From positions 2,294,001 to 2,358,000 of the forward strand of contig NC_021658.1 of NCBI RefSeq assembly GCF_000418325.1: 64,000 bases of DNA, in the 5' to 3' direction. Within the stretch, counting starts at the first letter, position 1. Each line of letters opens with the position of its first letter. This document shows positions 8,389 to 16,523 of the stretch, one piece after another. The translations under genes were made by a program, and so were the position numbers. The stretch is from Sorangium cellulosum So0157-2. Lineage in GTDB: Bacteria; Myxococcota_A; Polyangia; Polyangiales; Polyangiaceae. The notes under the pieces were generated by a model, which ran no database searches, had not been told where the DNA came from, and saw only the letters and a list, made by a program, of their open reading frames with translations.

Positions 8389-9798
8389 ATGATCCGCGTC
8401 ATCGCCCGCAAGGAGCTCATCTCCCTCGCCCGAGACGGCCGCTTCCGGCTCGGCGCGGCCATCGCGCTCCTGCTCCTCGTCGCCGCCCTCGCCTCGGGCC
8501 TCGCGCGCGCCCGCGCCCTCGCCGCCGAGCGCGAGGCCGCCGTGGAGGCCAACCGGCGCCAGTGGGTCGAGCAGGGGGAGAAGAACCCCCACGGCGCCGC
8601 CCATTTCGGCGTCCACGCCTTCAAGCCGGTCTCTCCGCTCTCCTTCGTCGACCCGGGCCTCTCGGCCTACCTCGGCACCTCCTCCTGGCTCGAGGCGCAC
8701 TACCAGAACCCTTTCCAGCACCGCCCCGCCGACGACGCCGCCGCCCTCGGCCGCGTCGGCGAGCTCAGCGCCGCCTCGCTGCTCCAGCGCGTCGTCCCCC
8801 TCCTCATCGTCCTGCTCGCCTTCGGCAGCGTCGCCGGCGAGCGCGATCGGGGCACGCTCCGCATGCTCCTCGGCCAGGGCGTGCGCGGCCGCGACCTGCT
8901 CCTCGGCAAGCTCCTCGGCGCAGCCGCCGCGCTCTCCCTGACGCTCGTCCCCGCCGCCGCCATCGGCGTGGCGGCCCTCGCCCTCACCGGCGATCTCGCG
9001 GCGAACGCCCCCCGCCTCGCCCTCCTCGCGCTCGCCAACCTCCTCTACCTCGCGGCGTTCCTCGGCCTCGCCGTCGCCGTCTCCGCCCGCGCCCCCTCCG
9101 CGCGCGCCGCCCTCGCGCGCCTCCTCGGCCTGTGGATCGTGATCTGCTTCATCGCGCCGCGCGCCGCCGCCGAGCTCGGCGCGCGCCTGCACCCCCCGCC
9201 CACCCCGGTGGCGTTCTGGCAGGCCGTGCGCCACGACCTCAAGGAGGGCATCGACGGCCACGGCGCGCCCGACGCGCGCCGCGCGGCGCTCGAGCGCGAG
9301 GTCCTCGCCCGCTACGGCGCCTCCCGCGTCGAGGACCTCCCCATCAACTTCAGCGGGCTCCTGCTCCAGGCCGGCGAGGAGCACGGCAACGCCGTCTTCG
9401 ACCGCCACTACGGTCGGCTCTGGGACACCTTCGAGCGCGAGGCGCGCGTCCACGAGATGCTCGCCGCCCTGAGCCCCGCCCTCGCCGTCTCCCGCGTCTC
9501 CATGGGCCTCGCCGGCACCGATCTCGGCGAGCAGCGCCGCTTCGCCGACGCCGCCGAGGCGCACCGCCGCCTGCTCAACCGGATGATGAACGAGGATCTC
9601 ACCCAGCGCTCCCGGACCGGCGACTTCCGCTACACCGCCTCTCGCGCCCTCTGGGAGCGCGTCCCCGACCTCCGCTACCAGCCCCCCGGCCTCGCCGCCG
9701 CCGTGCGACCCCACCTCGGCAGCGCCCTCGCGCTCGTCGCGTGGGCCGCCCTCGCCCTCGCCGCCGTCCTCGCCGCCGGCCGGCGCCTCGCCCCCTGA
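8389..9798 (+). CDS. ABC-2 permease, DUF3526 family (first of two)
   Basis: 469 residues. An N-terminal amphipathic segment and first helix (FRLGAAIALLLLVAALASGL) precede a large extracytoplasmic domain, then a cluster of helices (VVPLLIVLLAFGSVAGERDRG... and three more) around residues 130-260, a second soluble domain and a final helix (LALVAWAALALAAVLAAG). The ERDRGTLRMLLGQ motif after the second helix is typical of ABC-2 permeases that pair with CcmA-like ATPases. It shares family and layout with the next gene, suggesting a heterodimeric channel. The stop is 5 bases before the next ATG. Confidence 0.85.
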   Translation: MIRVIARKELISLARDGRFRLGAAIALLLLVAALASGLARARALAAEREAAVEANRRQWVEQGEKNPHGAAHFGVHAFKPVSPLSFVDPGLSAYLGTSSWLEAHYQNPFQHRPADDAAALGRVGELSAASLLQRVVPLLIVLLAFGSVAGERDRGTLRMLLGQGVRGRDLLLGKLLGAAAALSLTLVPAAAIGVAALALTGDLAANAPRLALLALANLLYLAAFLGLAVAVSARAPSARAALARLLGLWIVICFIAPRAAAELGARLHPPPTPVAFWQAVRHDLKEGIDGHGAPDARRAALEREVLARYGASRVEDLPINFSGLLLQAGEEHGNAVFDRHYGRLWDTFEREARVHEMLAALSPALAVSRVSMGLAGTDLGEQRRFADAAEAHRRLLNRMMNEDLTQRSRTGDFRYTASRALWERVPDLRYQPPGLAAAVRPHLGSALALVAWAALALAAVLAAGRRLAP

Positions 9799-9803
9799 GG
9801 ACC

Positions 9804-11231
9804 ATGCTGCTGCGCGTCGTCCGCCACGAGATCCGCGTCCTCGCCGCTGGCCGGGCCCTCTGGATCACCCTCGCCCTCCTCGCGCTCGCGCTCGCGTACG
9901 GCGCCTCGAGCGGCGCGACCTTCGCCGCCCGCCGCGAGGCGATGGCCGCGGAGGCGGTCGCCCTCCGGCAGGCGGAGCTCGCGCGGCTCGAGGCCCTCCT
10001 TCGCCAGGGCGCCACGCCGCCCCGTTCGGCCGAGGACCCCGCCTCGCCCCTCCACGTCGGCGGCGGCGTCCAGTACGTCGCGCTCCCCCGCGCCCCCCTC
10101 GCCGCGCTCGCCATCGGCCAGAGCGACGTCCACCCCCCGCTCGCCGGCGTCTCGATCCTCTCCCGGCAGCGCACCGAGGCCGACAAGCTCGACCTCGAGA
10201 GCCCGGTCAGCCTCCCCCTCGGCCGCCTCGACCTCGCCTTCGCCCTCGTCTACCTGTGGCCGCTGCTCCTGCTCGCGCTGAGCTACGACCTCCTCGCGCG
10301 CGATCGCGAGTCCGGCGTCCTCCGGATGCTGCTCGCGCACCCCGTCCCGCTCCCCACCCTGGTGCTCGGCAAGGCCCTCGCCCGCGCGGCGGTCGCCGTG
10401 CTCCCCGCCCTCGCGCTGCCGGCCGCGTGGCTCGCCGCCTCGGGCGCGCTCGGCGCGGCCGGCGCGATCGCTGCCCTCGCGCTCTGGGCGGCGGTGGTCG
10501 CGGCCTACGGCGCCTTCTGGCTGGCCCTCGCCGTCGCCGTCAACGCCCTCGGCAAGACCTCCGCCACGAGCGCCCTCGCCCTCGCCGGCGTCTTCTGCGC
10601 GGCGGTGATCGTCCTGCCCGGCCTCGCCGGCGCGGCCGTCTCCCTGCTCCACCCGCCCCCGAGCCGCGCCCTGCTCATCAACGCCGTCCGTGACGACTCC
10701 CTCGACGCGCGGCGCGACGGCAGCCGCCTGCTCGCCAGGTACTACGAAGATCACCCCGAGCTCCGCCCCGCCGGCGAGGGAGGCGACGACTTCGGCAAGC
10801 TCATGCTCACCACCCAGATCGAGCTGGAGCGCCGCCGCCGCCCCATCGAGGCCCGCTTCCAGGAGCGCCTCGCCGCCCAGCAGGCGCTCGTCGATCGGCT
10901 GCGCTTCGTCTCTCCGGCCATCCTGGCGCAGGAGGCCATGAGCGACCTCGCGGGCACCGGCACCCGCCGCCACGCCATGTTTCGCGCGCAGGTCGAGGCC
11001 TACGCCGACGCCTGGCGCGCGCATTTCATCCCGCTCGCCCTCGGCGGCCGCCGCCTCGCGCCCGACGACTACGCCAGGCTTCCCCCCTTCACCTTCCGCG
11101 AAGAGCCCCTCAGGGCCCTGGCCCTCCGCATCGTCCTCAGCCTGGTCGGGATCGCCGCGCCGACCCTGGCGCTCGCCCTGTTCGCCGCGGCCCGCCTGCG
11201 CCGCTCGCGCCTCATCGCCCCCCCTGCCTGA
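9804..11231 (+). CDS. ABC-2 permease, DUF3526 family (second of two)
   Basis: 475 residues with the same architecture as its upstream neighbour: first helix (ALWITLALLALALAYG), soluble domain including VGGGVQYVALPRAPLAALA, helix cluster from ~residue 145 with DRESGVLRMLLAHP, a soluble domain with DDFGKLMLTTQIELERR, and a terminal helix. I chose the ATG six bases after the upstream stop because the in-frame sequence before it is only the other permease read out of frame. It completes a likely ATPase plus two-permease complex in the inner membrane. DUF3526 proteins have no defined substrate. Confidence 0.87.
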   Translation: MLLRVVRHEIRVLAAGRALWITLALLALALAYGASSGATFAARREAMAAEAVALRQAELARLEALLRQGATPPRSAEDPASPLHVGGGVQYVALPRAPLAALAIGQSDVHPPLAGVSILSRQRTEADKLDLESPVSLPLGRLDLAFALVYLWPLLLLALSYDLLARDRESGVLRMLLAHPVPLPTLVLGKALARAAVAVLPALALPAAWLAASGALGAAGAIAALALWAAVVAAYGAFWLALAVAVNALGKTSATSALALAGVFCAAVIVLPGLAGAAVSLLHPPPSRALLINAVRDDSLDARRDGSRLLARYYEDHPELRPAGEGGDDFGKLMLTTQIELERRRRPIEARFQERLAAQQALVDRLRFVSPAILAQEAMSDLAGTGTRRHAMFRAQVEAYADAWRAHFIPLALGGRRLAPDDYARLPPFTFREEPLRALALRIVLSLVGIAAPTLALALFAAARLRRSRLIAPPA

Positions 11232-11241
11232 CGGGCCCATC

Positions 11242-11679
11242 ATGCATATGCCCCACGATCCCCGCGCCCTCTTCGCCGCCCACCTCCTCGAGGCCGGATG
11301 GTCTCCCCTCCGCCCCGAGCCCCTGGGCGGCCTCGCCATGCAGCGCGCCGGCGAGCGCCTCACCCTCACGCTCTGGTATCTCCCGGCGCCCAACCTCCTG
11401 CGCCTGCGTGTCGCGTTCCCCTGCGGCGAGGCCTCGGGCGGCCTCCTCCGCGACGGCGAGGCCGACCTCCGGATGATCACCGCTCCCAGCATCCTCCCCG
11501 AGGTGCTCGAGCGGATCACCGCCGCCGAGCGCCTGCTCACCCCGGGCCTCTTCCCGGTCTGGATCGAGCAGCTCCTCGGCCTCTGCCCCGAGACCTACGC
11601 GGTGATCTCGTCGCCCGGCGCCCCCGAGATCCTCGCCCTCGTCACGGGCTCGTCCCCCGCGCATGCCGTACTGAACTGA
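11242..11679 (+). CDS. Hypothetical protein, fourth gene after rpmG
   Basis: 145 residues, soluble, no signal peptide or membrane helix; I do not recognise a family. It reads as a compact alpha/beta protein (LTLTLWYLPAPNLLRLRVAFP; later EVLERITAAERLL and YAVISSPGAPEILALVTG). It starts 10 bases after the permease stop and lies on the same strand as the whole rpmG-ABC-DUF3526 run, so it is probably cotranscribed. The start has no clear Shine-Dalgarno. Confidence 0.6.
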   Translation: MHMPHDPRALFAAHLLEAGWSPLRPEPLGGLAMQRAGERLTLTLWYLPAPNLLRLRVAFPCGEASGGLLRDGEADLRMITAPSILPEVLERITAAERLLTPGLFPVWIEQLLGLCPETYAVISSPGAPEILALVTGSSPAHAVLN

Positions 11680-11726
11680 CGCCGGCGCGCCCGCGCGCGG
11701 CCCCCCGCATGAACGGAGCCCTCACC

Positions 11727-12200
11727 ATGATCAAAGCCCCCGATCCCGGCCTCTACCGCACCACCGCCTCGTACCCCGGCCTGGAGCAGGCCATCCCTGC
11801 CGGCGTCCTCGTCTATGTCGGCGCCCGCGACACTGGCGCCCCCTTCGTCGTCCGGCCCGGCCAGAACCGCCGCAACCGCTGGTTCTGGGGCGAGCCCGTC
11901 ACCCTGCTGCGCTCCCTGAGCTGGGGCGAGACCTTGAAGCGACTCCCCTCCGAGGGCTTCTACACCCTCCCGCACGACCTCGAGGTCGCCGGCGGCGGCC
12001 GCTGGCTCAAGAACGCCATCGTCCAGCTCGGCTACAACGGCGAGGGCCGCGGCATCCTCTTCGTCGCCGAGGACCACGCCGACGAGACGCGCAACGTCCT
12101 CGTGTTCAGCGACCGCGGGATGCTGATCGACGACGACCTGCTCATGCGCCTGCAATGGGCGTCCATCCTGCCCGTGCGCGCGGGCAGCAACGCCAGGTGA
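11727..12200 (+). CDS. Hypothetical protein, last gene of the rpmG run
   Basis: 157 residues, soluble; family not recognised. It has a beta-rich N-terminal half (GLYRTTASYPGLEQAIPAG, VLVYVGARD, RNRWFWGEPVTLL) and a mixed C-terminal half (FYTLPHDLEVAGGGRWLKNAIV, RGILFVAEDHADETRNVLVF). I chose the ATG at 11727, preceded by GGAG at good spacing, over one six codons upstream. It sits 47 bases after the previous gene and probably ends the operon. The four genes behind rpmG suggest a dedicated ABC-2 system with two accessory proteins. Confidence 0.6.
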   Translation: MIKAPDPGLYRTTASYPGLEQAIPAGVLVYVGARDTGAPFVVRPGQNRRNRWFWGEPVTLLRSLSWGETLKRLPSEGFYTLPHDLEVAGGGRWLKNAIVQLGYNGEGRGILFVAEDHADETRNVLVFSDRGMLIDDDLLMRLQWASILPVRAGSNAR

Positions 12201-12442
12201 CACCCGGAGAAGGTCGAGATGAAGCGAACGTCGAACATGATGCATCGCTCGCGGATAGGCGCTTGTCGAGCTCGGCCGGCGGGACCTGCTGCACCACGAC
12301 GCGATGGTCGCGGCGATGGCCGCGGTGCACCCGTCGCTCCTGGAAGCGGCGCTGCGGGGGAGCGACGAGCCGCGGCTGCGCCGGCTCGCGCTGGAGGGAC
12401 GTAGCGCGCTTGCAGGTGCATCGCGCGTCGGACGCGAAGAGC
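12201..12442 (+). other. Convergent gap with possible coding remnant
   Basis: No intact gene. One plus-strand stretch (around 12260-12420) reads like protein (LVELGRRDLLHHDAMVAAM, then HPSLLEAALRGSDEPRL) but has no start and runs antisense into the methyltransferase gene. It may be the end of a lost gene. Confidence 0.3.
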
Positions 12443-13348
12443 TCAGGCCCGGCGCGCGACGAGGAAGTGGCACGAGGCATCGAAACGCACGGGCCTGTCT
12501 GCGCCACCCGCGAGCTCTTCGAAGCTCGACAGCACCGACCGCTCGACCGGGGCGAGCTCTTCGTCCGAGCATGCCGCGAAGAGCGGGCGCGTGACCGGGT
12601 TCTCGCGCATCATGCTCCACATCGCGCGCGGCGTTGGAGCCGTCAGAACGGCGTTGAAGACCGACACCTCAGGGTCGACGAAGCCCGCCGCCGAGATCTC
12701 CCTCGCGAGCCCCTCCGGCGACGCGATGTCGAGCCAGCTCGCTCGTGGAAGGGACGCCCGTACGCGCTCCGGCAGCGCAGCTATCACAGGCGCCATCTGG
12801 AGCCGCGCCAAGGCGTTGTCCTCCGGCCCACGCCACACGGCCGTCGCGAGGAGCCCGCCGGGGCGCAGCACGCGAGCCGCTTCACGCCAGCCCGCGTTTC
12901 GGTCAGGAAAAAGGAAGATGCCGAACGCCGAGAAGACGGCGTCGAAGCTCGCATCCTCGAACCCGAGCGCCTGCCCGTCGCGGACCTCGCATCGAACGAT
13001 GTCCGCGGCGCCGAGCACACCGAGGTTGCTCTTCGCATGAGCGACCATCTCCGGCGAGAAGTCCGTGGCCACGACGCGACCGCACGTGCCCGTCGTCGTT
13101 CGCTCTTCGAGGCAGTGCATGACCGCCGCGCGGGAGAGCTCGCCGTTGCCACAGGCGATCTCGAGGATGTGGGCGGCGCTCGGCAAGCGCCCCGCCACGG
13201 TGTGAAAGAGCGACTGCGCGATGTACCCTGTGCACGGCGCGCCCACGCGAGCGTACGTTTCGGCGTGCCGATCCCAGGCTTTGGAGAGGTCGTCGTTCGT
13301 CATGTTCGTGCCTTGCCGCGTTGGAACCGTGTGCTGCGCGACGTTCAT
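12443..13348 (-). CDS. Class I SAM-dependent methyltransferase
   Basis: About 301 residues with the Rossmann methyltransferase pattern: motif I ILEIACGNGELSRAA, motif II VVATDFSPEMVAHAK, the acidic loop EVRDGQALGFEDASFDAV and post-motif AARVLRPGGLLATAVW. The C-terminal part (ISAAGFVDPEVSVFNAV) resembles UbiE/ArsM-like enzymes. Its ATG overlaps the TGA of the upstream COG0523-like remnant (ATGA); a second candidate start (MTNDDLSKAW) lies 15 codons further in with an AAGG ahead of it. The overlap and operator site C, ~150 bases upstream, suggest it was the second gene of a metal-regulated unit. Substrate unknown. Confidence 0.8.
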   Translation of the reverse strand: MNVAQHTVPTRQGTNMTNDDLSKAWDRHAETYARVGAPCTGYIAQSLFHTVAGRLPSAAHILEIACGNGELSRAAVMHCLEERTTTGTCGRVVATDFSPEMVAHAKSNLGVLGAADIVRCEVRDGQALGFEDASFDAVFSAFGIFLFPDRNAGWREAARVLRPGGLLATAVWRGPEDNALARLQMAPVIAALPERVRASLPRASWLDIASPEGLAREISAAGFVDPEVSVFNAVLTAPTPRAMWSMMRENPVTRPLFAACSDEELAPVERSVLSSFEELAGGADRPVRFDASCHFLVARRA

Positions 13349-13482
13349 CCGCTCGCCTCGCCGAGGCCGGTCGCCCACGACGGGAAGGGATCCGGATAGC
13401 GAGCCCATGCCTTCGGGCCTTCGAGCTCCATTTCGTCCAGCAGGCGCCGATCGAGCCCCGCGCGCCGCGGCGGCTCGTCCAT
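13345..13482 (-). pseudogene. Remnant resembling the C-terminal tail of a COG0523 (CobW-like) metallochaperone
   Basis: A 45-codon frame starts 18 bases downstream of operator site C. Its sequence (RRLLDEMELEGPKAWARYP followed by DPFPSW) resembles the extreme C-terminus of COG0523 GTPases, where a LLTxxEMxxGPxxWxxLPDPFPxW-like tail is common. The GTPase core, metal-binding and CobW domains are absent. The stop overlaps the methyltransferase start. The picture is of a zinc-regulated chaperone gene reduced to promoter, start and tail by an internal deletion. The family assignment rests on a short stretch and is tentative. Confidence 0.4.
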
Positions 13483-13499
13483 TCCGGTGCCCGCACCGG

Positions 13500-13514
13500 T
13501 GCAATAAAATTGCA
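13500..13514. promoter_or_regulatory. Zur-like operator, site C (perfect palindrome)
   Basis: TGCAAT-AAA-ATTGCA is a perfect 6-3-6 inverted repeat in a GC-rich background. It lies between the minus-strand COG0523-like remnant/methyltransferase unit and the plus-strand MerC-like gene (78 bases to its ATG), so it could control both. It matches sites A and B in half-site and spacing. Confidence 0.72.
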
Positions 13515-13591
13515 TCTGCGTCAAGGCGGATGGACGATCGATGGGATCTTGAGGTCGTCCAGCGCCGAGATCCATCGAGCCAGAGAACGCA

Positions 13592-14065
13592 ATGAAGTTG
13601 CACGGCTTTGCAGCCTCGGGTAGCTTCGTGTTCGTGCGTACGAAGCTTCGCAAAAACGGACACGCCTGCGACTGCGCCGCCCACCGTGCGTCCGCCTCAC
13701 CGGATGGAGGCCTCTGGTCCGCGCTGCTGCCGGTGCTCGCCTGCGCGGTGTGCCCTGCGTGCCTCGCGACCTACGCCAAGCTCTTCTCCGTGCTCGGGGT
13801 CGGCTTCGGGCTGAGCGAGCTTCATCATCTGGTGCTCCTGGTCTTCGCCATCTCGGCCTCCGTGCTGGTCAGCGCATGGCGGTCGTGGCGCTCGAAGCGC
13901 CTCTGGCCCACTGCCGTCGCGATCACGGGCTCTTCCCTCGTGTTGCTCGGGCACTTCGCGGGCGACCTGCATGTCGTCGAGTGGGCCGGCGTCATGTGCT
14001 TGCTCGCGGGCGGCCTCACGGAGCAGTTCCGCCTCAGGCGGCGGCTCGTGCATTCGCACGCGTAA
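13592..14065 (+). CDS. MerC-like cysteine-rich membrane protein
   Basis: 157 residues. The N-terminus carries a CDCAAH cluster (C26, C28, H31); a second cluster CAVCPAC (C51, C54, C57) lies at the first membrane helix. Further helices follow (HLVLLVFAISASVLVSAW, LWPTAVAITGSSLVLLGHF, VVEWAGVMCLLAGGL), and the protein ends with His-rich HSHA. Paired cysteines at a helix boundary followed by three helices is the MerC-like pattern, and the Cys/His residues suggest metal binding. It differs clearly from the MerC protein at 3919, so the island carries two versions. The N-terminal ~20 residues are atypical and the true start may be later. Operator site C lies just upstream. Confidence 0.7.
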   Translation: MKLHGFAASGSFVFVRTKLRKNGHACDCAAHRASASPDGGLWSALLPVLACAVCPACLATYAKLFSVLGVGFGLSELHHLVLLVFAISASVLVSAWRSWRSKRLWPTAVAITGSSLVLLGHFAGDLHVVEWAGVMCLLAGGLTEQFRLRRRLVHSHA

Positions 14066-14183
14066 CCCCCGCGGCGACGAGCTTCCTCGGCTCTCGGGCC
14101 GAGGTTCTACGCGAAGCGCTCGCCGTACGAGCGCGGCGTCGATGCGTCGATCAGCTCCTTGAGGCTCGCTCGTCGTCGGTCTC

Positions 14184-14702
14184 TTGCACACGAGGCTCTG
14201 GCACGGCGCGCTCGCGCGGCGCGCCGCGCTTCCGCTTCACGAGCGCGCGTACTTGCAGGTGCCTTCGGGGCGCGCCGTGCTCTGGCGCGTCGGCGCCGTG
14301 ATCGAGCAGTTCCTCCTGCAAGCGATGCCGATCTTCCTCGTCCTTTGCTTCGTATCCGCCTTGATCGAGCACGCGGGCGGTATGACCGCGCTGTCCCGGG
14401 TCCTCGGCGCTGGCGTGCGTCTCTTTCACCTCCCAGAGGAAGCGTCGCTCGCAGTGGTCCTCAGCGTCCTTCGCAAGGACGGGATGCTGCTCCTGAACAC
14501 ATCGAACGGCGTCCTTTTGCGCTCGCTCTCAGCAGGGCAGCTGTTCGTCACCGTCTACCTCGCGAGCACCTTGACGCCTTGCCTGGTCACGCTCGCTGCC
14601 GTGCGGCGGGAGCTCGGCTGGAGAGCGGCAGGCGCGGTCGCGGGACGGCAGGCACTCACGAGCGTCGTGAGCGCGTGGCTCTTCAGCCAGCTCGTGCTGT
14701 GA
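14184..14702 (+). CDS. FeoB-gate / nucleoside-recognition-like membrane protein, probably 5'-truncated
   Basis: 172 residues from a TTG. It matches the second gate half of FeoB-type transporters: LHERAYLQVPSGRAVLWRV (compare the LPPYRxPxxxxVL element), a helix EQFLLQAMPIFLVLCFVSALI, RLFHLPEEASLAVVLSVLRKD, and the terminal helix pair around LTPCLVTLAAVRRELGW and ALTSVVSAWLF. There is no G-domain or first gate domain, and a stop lies just upstream in frame. It is either a small stand-alone gate-domain protein or the end of a truncated iron or divalent-metal transporter. It lies between the MerC-like gene and the broken NiCoT gene, which favours a metal role. Confidence 0.6.
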   Translation: MHTRLWHGALARRAALPLHERAYLQVPSGRAVLWRVGAVIEQFLLQAMPIFLVLCFVSALIEHAGGMTALSRVLGAGVRLFHLPEEASLAVVLSVLRKDGMLLLNTSNGVLLRSLSAGQLFVTVYLASTLTPCLVTLAAVRRELGWRAAGAVAGRQALTSVVSAWLFSQLVL

Positions 14703-14877
14703 CGATGCGGCGAGGGCGGCGAGCTGCAGAGCGCGGCTCGCCTGACGAGAGGGAGAGCGACATCGTCGATTGCGCGACCCTCTGTCGTCGCGCCCCCAGG
14801 GGGGCCCTCGCCCGCGAGGATGGCCCTCCCACGCTCCGGGCCGGGATCCGCTCGCGCGTGCCACCGCTTGAAGCGCC

Positions 14878-15502
14878 ATGACGGGCTGGTCGGTTCTTCT
14901 CCTCGGGCTCGGGCTCGGGCTGCGGCACGCCACGGACGCTGACCATCTCGTCGTCGTATCCACCCTCGTCCAACGAGAGCCTGGCATCGCGAGAGCCGCG
15001 CGCATCGCCGCCCTCTGGGGCGCCGGACATACGGCCCCTTCCTCGGGCTCGGGCTTCTGTCGTGCTTGCCGAGGTGCGATTGCCTCCGGTGTTCGAGCGC
15101 CTCACCGAGGTGATCGTCGGGGTGATGTTGCTCGGACTCGGGCTGTGGCACCTCGCGCGGAGTCGGACGTCGACCCGAGTGTCAAGGGCTCCCGCGACCA
15201 CGCACGCGCGCCCCGTGGTCGCCGGCCTCGTCCACGGCCTGGCAGGCTCGGCGGGAATCGCTCTGCTCGCGGCGACGACCATTCCCTCGCGAGCGCTCGC
15301 CGTCGCCTACCTCGGATTGATCGCGCTCGGCACGGTCGTCGGCATGGTCGCGCTGACCGTCGCTATGGCGCGCCCCATCGGTTGGACGATGCAGCGCGAG
15401 GGAGCGCTCAAGCACGTAATGGCCGCTCTCGCGGCGCTGCTCAGCATGGCGCTCGGCATCGTCGTCATCGTGCAGGCCTGCCTCCCGGAGGGCGCGCCGT
15501 GA
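14878..15502 (+). pseudogene. NiCoT/HoxN-like nickel-cobalt permease, frameshifted
   Basis: The first ~50 codons encode a transmembrane start with the NiCoT signature HATDADHLVVV in helix II and continue to WGAGHTA. The frame is then lost at about 15035-15060. The rest continues two frames away: LAEVRLPPVFERLTEVIVGV, several membrane helices and the end QACLPEGAP. Between the two, a third frame reads FLGLGLL, so more than one indel may be involved. A whole protein would be ~205 residues, normal for the short NiCoT/UreH-like permeases. Transport of nickel, cobalt or another divalent metal is the expected function of the intact protein. A sequencing error is possible. Confidence 0.72.
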
Positions 15503-15825
15503 TCTTGGCGGACCGCGACCTACGCCAGTGTCTTCACGAGGGCTCGAGAGCGTGGAGCGGTTCTACGAAGGGCGCGCCGCGCGCCGAGGCGCGTGCGGCG
15601 CGGCCAAGAGCGGCGCGGCGACCGTCGTGCAACGCACGTCCGGCGACATGCGGCTCAATCCGCATCTGCACGTGGTCTTCCTCGACGGGGCTTATCACGA
15701 AGACGGCGCCGAGCTCGTGTGGAGCGAGCTCGGTCACCCGCGAACGCGCGAGGTCGGTCAGCTCATAGAGCACGCCGTCGGGCGGATGCTCCGTTACCTC
15801 CGGCGGCACGGGCATCTCGAGAGCG

Positions 15826-16224
<399 letters not shown>

Positions 16225-16523
16225 CCTTCCTCGCCGGTTATCCGCGATCCCCGACCGCGATAAGCTCCTTCCGTGGTCTCCGCCGTCCCCGCCTTCTTCC
16301 GGCTCCGCTGAGCAGGACAGCGCGTCTCCCCGCGCCAGCGCCTCCCGCGCCGGCGCGATGGTCTGCCGCGCTGTCGAGCCGTCCCTGGACCCCTTGTCGG
16401 AGGTCGGGGGCGTGTTGCGCGCGCGGACGCGGGGGAACGCCATCCGTTAGGCAGCCCTCGCCGCGACCTGCGCCTGCTCAGCGCTCGCCGACCTCCTCGG
16501 ACGTGTTCGCCGGAGGTCGTGCC

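Noticed and set aside
8287..9714. Glu/Gly-rich minus-strand frame opposite the first DUF3526 permease
   Set aside because: Exact complement of a clear membrane-protein gene; the acidic composition is the typical mirror of a GC-rich coding strand.
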